From the NCBI GenBank assembly GCA_034429745.1, contig DAOUFY010000036.1, positions 1 through 17,284 on the forward strand: a stretch of 17,284 nucleotides of DNA, in the 5' to 3' direction. The stretch comes from JBAXBF01 sp034429745 (GTDB lineage: Bacteria; Chloroflexota; Anaerolineae; Anaerolineales; DRKV01). Of the stretch, positions 1 through 6,355 are shown in pieces. Below the pieces are notes generated by a model. That model was not told the origin of the DNA. It made no database searches and worked only from the letters and a program-made list of their open reading frames with translations. Positions within the stretch are counted from its first letter, which is position 1. Each line of letters starts with the position of its first letter. Position numbers and translations under genes: made by a program.

Positions 1-148
1 TAATTTCAAACATTTATAAGATCTCAAATTTAAATCAATACTACTTTGATTAAATTTCTCGAAAAAAATGACATAAAAATCAACTTTGCTATTAAATTAA
101 TTGGTTAACTCTAATGAAAGTAAACAAGCAATACAACTTCATTATTAG
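1..148. other. AT-rich spacer downstream of the tRNA pair
   Basis: No open frame, RNA gene or convincing terminator is visible in this very AT-rich stretch. The best stem, AATCAA pairing with TTGATT around 34-51, is short and AT-only. It may be the trailer of the tRNA transcript, or lead into a gene left of the window. Confidence 0.5.
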
Positions 149-238
149 CGGAGAGGGTGGGATTCGAACCCACGGAACGACTTTCGTCGTTCACCCGCTC
201 TCCAGGCGGGCGCGTTAGACCAACTACGCTACCTCTCC
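149..238 (-). tRNA. tRNA-Ser (anticodon GGA)
   Basis: Read on the minus strand, this folds as a complete class II tRNA. The 7-bp acceptor stem pairs GGAGAGG with CCUCUCC, the D stem is GCGU/ACGC, and the anticodon stem is CCCGC/GCGGG with loop CUGGAGA. The T arm is GUGGG-UUCGAAU-CCCAC, and a long variable arm (AACGAC-GAAA-GUCGUU) is typical of Ser tRNAs. The anticodon GGA lies at plus positions 201-203 and reads UCC/UCU. The discriminator is G73, as expected for Ser. The three bases after it are CTA, so CCA must be added after transcription. It lies 8 nt downstream of tRNA-Thr and is probably co-transcribed with it. Confidence 0.97.
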
Positions 239-246
239 TCGCTTCA

Positions 247-319
247 AGCCACCAAAGGGATTTGAACCCTTGACCTGACGTTTACGAAACGCCTGCTCTG
301 CCAGCTGAGCTATGGTGGC
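247..319 (-). tRNA. tRNA-Thr (anticodon CGU)
   Basis: Read on the minus strand, this is a complete 73-nt tRNA. The acceptor stem pairs GCCACCA with UGGUGGC, the D arm is AGCUCAGCUGGCAGAGC, and the anticodon stem GGCGU/ACGUC closes the loop UUCGUAA. The T arm is AAGGG-UUCAAAU-CCCUU. The anticodon CGU lies at plus positions 284-286 and reads ACG. The discriminator is U73 and the next bases are TGA, so CCA is not encoded. It precedes tRNA-Ser in the same probable transcript. Confidence 0.97.
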
Positions 320-366
320 ATGTTCTTTGCTGTTGGGTCAATCACTTTGCTCATCCAACTCGACAT

Positions 367-394
367 ATTATACCACATATTCTTTGTCTATCCA
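367..394 (-). promoter_or_regulatory. Candidate promoter for the tRNA-Thr/tRNA-Ser pair
   Basis: On the minus strand there is a perfect TATAAT at plus positions 372-367, preceded by TGG, which gives an extended -10 (TGnTATAAT). A weak -35-like TGGATA lies at 394-389 with a 16-bp spacer. A start near position 360 would leave a leader of about 40 nt before the mature tRNA-Thr 5' end at 319. This is a pattern match only. Confidence 0.4.
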
Positions 395-419
395 CCCCCA
401 ATCTTTTATTCTCCGTATT

Positions 420-451
420 TTGTCCTGCTTTATGATTCTTTTAGGTATAAT
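420..451 (+). promoter_or_regulatory. Candidate promoter for the MutL-like gene
   Basis: A perfect TATAAT stands at 446-451 on the plus strand, 59 nt before the chosen start codon at 510. The nearest -35-like hexamer, TTGTCC at 420-425, is 20 bp away, longer than ideal. The region is AT-rich, so chance matches are likely. The 320-509 spacer is divergent and must serve both the tRNAs and the plus-strand genes. Confidence 0.27.
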
Positions 452-509
452 TGAACTAATTCGAAACCTGCTGATCTTACCATTTTTATCCTCTATTAAT
501 CCAATTCGC

Positions 510-2267
510 ATGGACTCTTTATATTTGTATCTTCATGCCAACCGTTGGGCTGTACAAGCTTCTCTCTTTGAAGTAAACGAACAACGTTGCAAGCTTATCG
601 GTAGTAGCAGAAAGAGCAATATCTTTTACCCCCTCCTCGAACGAGTTGAGCTAGGTTTATGTTCTGAATTATTAGAGCTTAAAGAACAAAGTGAAATCTC
701 CAACTGCAATTTCCAAAGCGATATGCCATCTTTTGATAAGGTAAGTGAAGTAGAACTCTGCAGAGCTTCATTTTCTCCACTTTTGAGCTTGTGTTGCGGT
801 ATCATTGGGGACGGCGGCCCAGACTCCATTGAATGTGCTGAGTATTTAGCCTTATCGTTAGACTCACCAATCGCTTTTCGTACATGGGCTGAAGATGGAT
901 TAAGTGTTGAATCGCGCCTTAACCTTTTGGCAGACAAAAAACCGCAGCTGATTTTCCTTTGCAGCAATCAATCCGATAAAAAATTTCTTAAGTTGTTAGA
1001 TGAACTCAAAATATCCTTAAAGTTATTGTGGCTGCATGAAAAACCCATCCTACTCTTTTGCGGCCCAAATTTTCTTCATCAGCAGGTGCAGCAATCTTTT
1101 TATCACATCGCGAAAGTTGTTTGCATTCATCCTTTTCAAACCGAAGATCTGCAGGGCAAGTTTACCCAAGCCCAATTTGCATGCTCCCAAGCCATTCGCG
1201 AATTTACGCTAGCGCATGTTCCTGACCTGGCACCATTGCATCGCCTATCAGAAGGTAACCTAAATCTTTTCATGTTGGATTATCAGCTAGGCATGAAAAT
1301 GTTTTGCCAGCGTGCAGGTATCAACAATGCTCTTGGTGTAACGCTTGGACTAAATGAAGTAAACGGAGCTCTCCTCATTAACAACCAGATTGCAGCTGCC
1401 GCTTCAAGTCTATGGAATGCTTCTTCATTGGAATATATAGATGAAGCCGCGAAAAACATTGCTCCGAAAATCCTCAGTAAATTATCCGTGGCTGAAATCC
1501 AAGATATCCTCTGTAACAAAGCCATCATGCCTTGGACAATACCTACTACTGATGATGAATTAGCTCTTGATTGGGCACTGAATAGTTATTTGTTAAATCA
1601 ATTGAGGTTAAAACTGCAACTTGCTCTGAAATCAAACACTTTATTCAAGAGCTTGCCTCAGCAAGTTGATGATAGGATTAGTGATGATCTTTTTGAGTGG
1701 TTGCCTGTGGAAGCATTGATTATCCATCCCAACCAGGTTTATTCACAACTTTCAGTAGAGCAGCGCTTACTTAGCTGGCTTGATGGCTTGCAGCCTATTG
1801 GGTTTTGTGTCATTTATGAAGATAACCATTCTCTTCTTTCAGCTACTGGAAGTCTTGCCTTTGATCATCAATTCCTCAGCAACAACCTGCTGAATGATAA
1901 TCCAATTACGCCCCTCTGTGCAGTTGTTTCACCTCTTTCAAATGCTACCGCAGGCACACCTATCTTAAGACTTAAAATCGTTTTCCCCAATAAGACTGAC
2001 CATGTTTTGGAGATCAATCAAGGTACACTATATCATATTCCCCTTTCTGCTGACCAACATTTTCAAGTCTATCTCAAACCGCTGCATGGAACAAATATCG
2101 GTTTTGGAAAAAACAAAGGTGGAAAAATTTCCTTCTTGTCGGGTGGCAAGTTAGGTTTGATCATTGACGCTCGAGGCAGACCATTGCCATTAATTCAAGA
2201 TTCGCGAAAGCGTATCGAAAAAAATAAGGAGTGGATCAATATTTTAAGTAACAGCAGCCTTTCATGA
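510..2267 (+). CDS. MutL/GlmL-like protein with degenerate ATPase motifs
   Basis: A 585-residue protein that I place in the glutamate mutase MutL-like family (actin-fold ATPase relatives) by its overall layout. The best matches are the conserved C-terminal block GGKLGLIIDARGRP (545-558), the CNKAIMPWTIPTT segment (about 335-347), and a WLDGLQPIGF segment (about 423-432). The family normally shows a DxGxTxT-type phosphate loop at the N terminus, a GGTDGG loop in the first half and a second D-G-TTT loop mid-protein. Here the aligned stretches read LHANRWAVQASLF (8-20), CSNQSDK (151-157) and LGVTLGLNEV (275-284), so all three look lost. No glutamate mutase subunits lie nearby, so a role in that pathway is not supported; it may be a non-catalytic relative. 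The longest open frame begins at 312 inside the tRNA-Thr gene, so I chose ATG 510, where homology-like sequence begins; no good Shine-Dalgarno is visible. The stop overlaps the next start (ATGA). Family moderately sure, function unknown. Confidence 0.72.
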   Translation: MDSLYLYLHANRWAVQASLFEVNEQRCKLIGSSRKSNIFYPLLERVELGLCSELLELKEQSEISNCNFQSDMPSFDKVSEVELCRASFSPLLSLCCGIIGDGGPDSIECAEYLALSLDSPIAFRTWAEDGLSVESRLNLLADKKPQLIFLCSNQSDKKFLKLLDELKISLKLLWLHEKPILLFCGPNFLHQQVQQSFYHIAKVVCIHPFQTEDLQGKFTQAQFACSQAIREFTLAHVPDLAPLHRLSEGNLNLFMLDYQLGMKMFCQRAGINNALGVTLGLNEVNGALLINNQIAAAASSLWNASSLEYIDEAAKNIAPKILSKLSVAEIQDILCNKAIMPWTIPTTDDELALDWALNSYLLNQLRLKLQLALKSNTLFKSLPQQVDDRISDDLFEWLPVEALIIHPNQVYSQLSVEQRLLSWLDGLQPIGFCVIYEDNHSLLSATGSLAFDHQFLSNNLLNDNPITPLCAVVSPLSNATAGTPILRLKIVFPNKTDHVLEINQGTLYHIPLSADQHFQVYLKPLHGTNIGFGKNKGGKISFLSGGKLGLIIDARGRPLPLIQDSRKRIEKNKEWINILSNSSLS

Positions 2268-3340
2268 TGATCATACATTCTTCTCTCGCGATTCAAAAAA
2301 TTCTGCGTCAGCGGTTGCTTCCTTGTGCTGGTAAGGTTCTTGTCCGCGTTGGTCAAGAAGTACAGCCCCAAGATGCCGTCGCTGAAGCGATGCTGCCCAA
2401 CGGCTATGTTGTGATTGAAGTGGCTAAAGCATTGAATTGCACGGCAGATGAATTGAAAAACATGCTAGCCGTAAGCGTTAACCAATTCGTTAATGAAGGA
2501 GATATTCTTGCGTCCAAGAAAGTGCTGCTCTTTGAAAAACACTTGCTTTCTCCCTGTCATGGAAAGATAAGATGGATTGAATATGGTAAAATATGGATAG
2601 AAAAAAGCGACGAGATGGTTAAACTTCCCGCCGGCTATGCCGGAAAAATAACGGAGATTCATCCTGATCAGGGTGTTACCATCGAGGCGGTTGGTTCATT
2701 GTGTTTTGGAGTTTGGGGAAATCAAAAGTTTAGTTTTGGGAGATTAGGAAAAATGGCTCAACAGGCTGCCAATATGTTGAACGCCGCGGATATCACTGAA
2801 GAAAACCGCGGGGAGATCCTCATCGCCCGCAGCTGCAAGTCAGCTGAAGTATTCCAAAAAGCTGCAAAGGTGGGACTAAAGGGTTTAGTTTTCTCAACTT
2901 TGCCGCCGGCGTTGATTAAATCAGCACAGAATTCAATCGTGCCAACCTTAGTTCTTGATGGTTTTGGTGAACTGCATTCAAGTGATCGGATTACCGAGTA
3001 TTTTCAACAAAACTACGGAAAAATTGTTGTGCTTAATGCTGAACGAGATTTTTCGCGGGGTGAACGCAGTGAACTTTTTTGTGCTGAATCATCACCTAAA
3101 ACAGCAGACATTAATCTACATGCTGAAAACAATCAGCAATACTGCCCACCGGATTCTTTATGGAAAATTGGACGAAAGGTAAAAGTATTGATTAGTGGGC
3201 ACTATGGAAAAACTGGCACCATAACAAAGGTGATGTCTTACACTTACTCCAATGGATTAAGTTTTCCTTCAGCAGAGGTTTACATTTCATCTTCCGAGTT
3301 AATCATCGCACCAATCAGTAATTTGGAAATAATCGAATAA
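2264..3340 (+). CDS. Barrel-sandwich/KOW-domain protein paired with MutL-like gene
   Basis: A 358-residue protein of unknown function. Residues 19-43 (PCAGKVLVRVGQEV, then AVAEAML) and 94-144 (SPCHGKIRWI, GYAGKITEIHPDQGVTIEAVG) resemble the beta hairpins of biotinyl/RnfC-like barrel-sandwich folds, but no lysine in an MKM context is present for biotin or lipoyl attachment. Residues 183-260 alternate short beta strands and helices (GEILIARS, GLKGLVFSTLPP, PTLVLDGFG) like a small Rossmann-type domain. The C terminus (about 304-357) is KOW-like: GRKVKVLISGHYGKTGTI, then PSAEVYI and the ending ISNLEIIE. No signal peptide or TM segment is evident, so it is probably cytoplasmic. The start shares ATGA with the upstream stop, indicating translational coupling; a second ATG at 2267 is possible. 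The coupling suggests it works with the MutL-like protein. KOW loops in other proteins bind RNA or protein partners, so a scaffold role is only a guess. Confidence 0.8.
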   Translation: MMIIHSSLAIQKILRQRLLPCAGKVLVRVGQEVQPQDAVAEAMLPNGYVVIEVAKALNCTADELKNMLAVSVNQFVNEGDILASKKVLLFEKHLLSPCHGKIRWIEYGKIWIEKSDEMVKLPAGYAGKITEIHPDQGVTIEAVGSLCFGVWGNQKFSFGRLGKMAQQAANMLNAADITEENRGEILIARSCKSAEVFQKAAKVGLKGLVFSTLPPALIKSAQNSIVPTLVLDGFGELHSSDRITEYFQQNYGKIVVLNAERDFSRGERSELFCAESSPKTADINLHAENNQQYCPPDSLWKIGRKVKVLISGHYGKTGTITKVMSYTYSNGLSFPSAEVYISSSELIIAPISNLEIIE

Positions 3341-3400
3341 GAATGTGATAACAAATGGCATGACTAGCTTTGATAGCTTGCCAACTAATAATAAAGAAAA

Positions 3401-3409
3401 GAGAGGAAG
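3401..3409 (+). promoter_or_regulatory. Shine-Dalgarno deciding start 3412
   Basis: GAGAGGAAG lies just upstream of ATG 3412. The frame stays open back to a TTG at 3370, but that codon has no such site, so the ATG is preferred. The spacing is short. Confidence 0.65.
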
Positions 3410-3411
3410 CC

Positions 3412-4149
3412 ATGACAGATCAAACCCCAGATCCCTATGATGAGATTGAAAGAGATTTTGGAATTGAAGGTTTAGAAGATTTGGAAGAAATGGATGAAGA
3501 GAGCGGAGAGCATGAAGAAAGCACAGAAAATTCTCCGCAGACAGCGAAAAAAGCTGCTGTTCAGATAGCCGCTGTTGTCCTCCTGATATTGATCGGATTG
3601 TTCGGTTTGGCTTATTATGCAGCTGTTTGGCTGCCTCAACAGAGAGCTCAACAACTAGCTCGAGAAGCAATGGATGATATTATCCAAACCGAAGTCGCAG
3701 ATAATCAATCCCCATTGCTTCTTCCTACAAATTCACCATTGCCAATCATTGAAGTATCACCTATTGATACAGAGAGCATTGATTTTGCTGCCACAATGAC
3801 GAAGGCTTATGAACCTACCCCAGTAATTGCTGTACCCAGTCCGACAATAGCCATAACACAAGAAGATGACCTCGATCCTTTGCGAACAGCTACTGTATCA
3901 GCCTTGCTGACAGAAGCAGCTATCATCTCCCAACCAAGCGAAATGCCTCAAGAAACTGTACAACCAACCATTCCTCCCACCTCAGTCGCTTTCTTACCAA
4001 CCGAATTAGCCACTCCTCTCGCAACTGCCTTGCCAAAGACTGGCTGGATGGAAGATGTAGGCTTGCTAAGCATGGGATTACTCGCACTTGGGTGTATTCT
4101 CATCATCATCATTGTAAGAATTATCCGAACCTCGCGAAGTGAATCCTAA
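3412..4149 (+). CDS. Two-TM membrane protein with LPKTG sorting-type tail
   Basis: A 245-residue membrane protein not recognised as a named family. Residues 1-45 are very acidic (DPYDEIERDF, GLEDLEEMDEESGEHEES) and hydrophilic. A hydrophobic helix spans about 48-73, preceded by KK at 46-47. Residues 75-205 form a Pro/Thr/Ser/Ala-rich, low-complexity stretch (EPTPV, VPSPT, QPTIPPT, LPTELATPLATA). The C terminus is a classic LPXTG-type arrangement: LPKTG (207-211), a hydrophobic helix (about 216-235) and a basic tail RIIRTSRSES. In Gram-positives and some Chloroflexota, sortases cleave between Thr and Gly of this motif. The unusual part is the N-terminal acidic cytoplasmic region followed by what looks like a signal anchor, not a cleavable signal peptide, so the central stalk may be tethered at both ends until a sortase acts. 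No sortase gene is in the window. It sits 71 nt after the KOW gene and 30 nt before the CNB-bPH gene. Confidence 0.82.
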   Translation: MTDQTPDPYDEIERDFGIEGLEDLEEMDEESGEHEESTENSPQTAKKAAVQIAAVVLLILIGLFGLAYYAAVWLPQQRAQQLAREAMDDIIQTEVADNQSPLLLPTNSPLPIIEVSPIDTESIDFAATMTKAYEPTPVIAVPSPTIAITQEDDLDPLRTATVSALLTEAAIISQPSEMPQETVQPTIPPTSVAFLPTELATPLATALPKTGWMEDVGLLSMGLLALGCILIIIIVRIIRTSRSES

Positions 4150-4179
4150 ATGCTCTATGTAACCTGAGCAACACAATCT

Positions 4180-5835
4180 ATGGAAGCAAACCCAAATTCC
4201 AGTATTTATAACCAATCTTATTTATTCAAAGCCTTAAAAGAGGATGAAGTAAATCTACTAGCCCAAAAGACCAAACTGCAGCAATATAATCCCGGTGAAA
4301 CCATCTATCATGCAAACCAGAAAGCAGATACTTTGTATGTTATTGCCCAGGGGAAAGTACGTTTACTAAATCATGAAGATGGATATTCATTAGGCGTGCT
4401 TTCAGAGGGCGATTTTTTTGGTGCAGATTGTTTAGTCTCTCCTTCTCAACGACTCTTCACTGCTGTTTCAGAGACAAACACAACTCTCTTATGCCTTAAT
4501 CAAAAAGTCCTCTGGCGTTTGGCTTCTCAGAACCCATCCTTCTTGCGCACATTATCAACCATTATTGCAACGAGAGAATTCCTCCCAAACAGTAACCTCG
4601 ATTGGAAAAAGGAAGATGAGTATATTCTCTTCATTGCCCGCCGGCATTCATTCTTTTTATGGCTTGCGTGTGCTTTTGCATTTTTTATTTTTCTTTTTGG
4701 TGTTTCTACCTTGCTAATGGGAATTTACACGAATTGGAATTGGCTATGGATCAGTGGGATAATAATTCTCCTTTGTGCTATTAGCATCGGTGCGTGGTTA
4801 ATCATTGATTACTTCAATGATACCTATTATGTAACTACTCATAGAGTCATTTGGATCGAGAAAGTATTGGGTTTATATGATACGCGTCAGGAGACTCCGC
4901 TCAGCTCGATTAGAGCCTTAGATATTACAACCTCTTGGTTTTCACGCCTATTGGGTTTTGGTTCAGTCAGTATTCGGACATTTACCAGCAGCCTATTAAT
5001 CAAAGATATCAGTAATCCACAATACGTAGCCGATCTTATTGAGGAATATCGTCAAAGATGGACAAAAAGGCTCAATATAGAAAAAGACAATAAACTGCGT
5101 CACACATTAAGAAAGGAGCTTGGTCTTGAAGAATCACCCGAGTCAAAAATTCAAGTTACCTTTAGCCCATCAGACCATCCCGTAATGTACCCTTCTTCTC
5201 GGTTATTGCGTCTAAAATTCATCAATGATTTTTTCAAAATGCGGATTGAAGACGCATATGGGGTAACATTTCGCAAACATTGGTTGATTCTTATTAGCAA
5301 AATCTTTCTGCCACTCCTCAGCATGCTTGCCATACTGTGGGGATGGATTTCTTTTCTAATCAACGAGCAAACAACGAAAATCATCCCTCCATTTGAAGGC
5401 AGTTTTTTATTTGCAACACTTATCGTAGCTTGTTTCTTGTGGATGGCTTATTACGTTATTGATTGGGGCAATGATCTTTATCAAGTAACAGCTGATCAAA
5501 TTGTTGATATGGAAAAGAAACCTTTTGGAAGAGAAAATAAGAAAACAGCCTCTTTGGAAAGTGTTCTGAGTGTTACTACGGTACGTAAAAATCTCATTGG
5601 TCTGTTGTTCAACTTTGGAGATGTAAAAATAGATACCGGCGGAACAATATTTACCTTCAATAATATCGCTGATCCAAATTCAGCTTGTGCAGAAATATCC
5701 CGCAGAGTGGAACAAATGAGAGAAAGAAACGAACAAGCAAAAATAATCGAAGAAAATCAACGCTACCTGGAATGGCTAGCTGCCTATCATAAAGAAGTCG
5801 CATCAGAAAAAGGAAGTATAGAAGAACAAGGATAA
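4180..5835 (+). CDS. Cyclic-nucleotide-fold protein fused to duplicated TM-bPH modules
   Basis: A 551-residue membrane protein. Residues about 12-130 are a cyclic-nucleotide-binding (CRP-like) beta roll (YNPGETIYHANQKADTLYVI, then GKVRLL, GVLSEGDFFGADCL). Two TM helices (about 157-182, 188-209) lead into a bacterial PH domain (about 213-292: YYVTTHRVIWIEK, SSIRALDI, FGSVSIRTF). A linker follows, then a second TM pair (about 367-394, 408-427) and a second PH-like domain (about 431-512: YQVTADQIVDMEK, ESVLSVTTV, FGDVKIDTGG). The two TM-bPH halves are a clear internal duplication. The tail (about 505-545) is charged and probably coiled coil. In the nucleotide pocket the usual Gly-Glu reads G81-A82, and the Arg-Ser/Thr pair reads R91-L92, so classical cAMP binding is doubtful. 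The role is unknown; a cytoplasmic sensor domain controlling a membrane platform is an inference. A weak or absent Shine-Dalgarno precedes ATG 4180. The stop lies 4 nt before def. Confidence 0.85.
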   Translation: MEANPNSSIYNQSYLFKALKEDEVNLLAQKTKLQQYNPGETIYHANQKADTLYVIAQGKVRLLNHEDGYSLGVLSEGDFFGADCLVSPSQRLFTAVSETNTTLLCLNQKVLWRLASQNPSFLRTLSTIIATREFLPNSNLDWKKEDEYILFIARRHSFFLWLACAFAFFIFLFGVSTLLMGIYTNWNWLWISGIIILLCAISIGAWLIIDYFNDTYYVTTHRVIWIEKVLGLYDTRQETPLSSIRALDITTSWFSRLLGFGSVSIRTFTSSLLIKDISNPQYVADLIEEYRQRWTKRLNIEKDNKLRHTLRKELGLEESPESKIQVTFSPSDHPVMYPSSRLLRLKFINDFFKMRIEDAYGVTFRKHWLILISKIFLPLLSMLAILWGWISFLINEQTTKIIPPFEGSFLFATLIVACFLWMAYYVIDWGNDLYQVTADQIVDMEKKPFGRENKKTASLESVLSVTTVRKNLIGLLFNFGDVKIDTGGTIFTFNNIADPNSACAEISRRVEQMRERNEQAKIIEENQRYLEWLAAYHKEVASEKGSIEEQG

Positions 5836-5839
5836 CACC

Positions 5840-6349
5840 ATGGCAATTAGAGAAGTGATTACTATACCTAATCCAGTATTAAGAAAAAAGGCAAATGAAG
5901 TAAAGCAATTTGGCGAAGAGTTGCAAACTCTTATCGAAGATATGATTGAAACAATGCGAAACGAGCCGGGTGTAGGTTTAGCAGCTCCCCAAGTGAATGT
6001 CTCCCTGCGCGTGATTGTTGTGGAATATCCAGAAGATGAAGAGGATGAAAATGCTCAACCTCGCTTATTCGTGGTTGTCAACCCAGAAATCATCCGCGCT
6101 TCAGAAGAAAAAGTGATGGGTACTGAAGGATGCCTTTCGGTACCTGGTTTGATTGGTGACGTAGAAAGGCACGCAGAAATTACAGTTAAAGGAAAAACTC
6201 GCAGAGGGCAGCCTTTAAAACTAAAGTTAAAAGGATGGACAGCTCGCATATTTCAGCATGAAATTGATCACTTAAATGGCATCCTATTTATTGATAAAGC
6301 TGAAAACATACGCGAATATAGCGATGAGACCAATCAATCCAAGGTGTAA
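5840..6349 (+). CDS. def: Peptide deformylase
   Basis: A 169-residue cytoplasmic metalloenzyme that removes the formyl group from the N-terminal methionine of new proteins. All three family motifs are intact: GVGLAAPQ (44-51), EGCLS (96-100, metal ligand Cys98) and HEIDH (140-144, two His ligands plus the catalytic Glu141). The length is normal for the family. ATG 5840 is preceded by AAGGAT at 5828-5833 with good spacing, and the gene starts 4 nt after the upstream stop, so it is probably translated in the same operon as the CNB-bPH protein and recF. An acidic insert, EYPEDEEDEN (62-71), lengthens a surface loop but leaves the active site untouched. Confidence 0.97.
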   Translation: MAIREVITIPNPVLRKKANEVKQFGEELQTLIEDMIETMRNEPGVGLAAPQVNVSLRVIVVEYPEDEEDENAQPRLFVVVNPEIIRASEEKVMGTEGCLSVPGLIGDVERHAEITVKGKTRRGQPLKLKLKGWTARIFQHEIDHLNGILFIDKAENIREYSDETNQSKV

Positions 6350-6355
6350 TGCAGA

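Noticed and set aside
626..967. Open minus-strand frame of 113 codons opposite the MutL-like gene
   Set aside because: The composition is low in information and no family is recognisable; the plus-strand frame is the coding one.
3357..3382. Imperfect inverted repeat GGCA...AGCT-TTGAT-AGCT-TGCC between the KOW and LPKTG genes
   Set aside because: The left arm has a 5-nt bulge and no T-tract follows, so it is not a convincing terminator or operator.
4150..4167. Five-codon open frame (MLYVT) abutting the stop of the LPKTG gene
   Set aside because: It is too short to distinguish from chance, and it has neither a Shine-Dalgarno nor a nearby attenuator hairpin.
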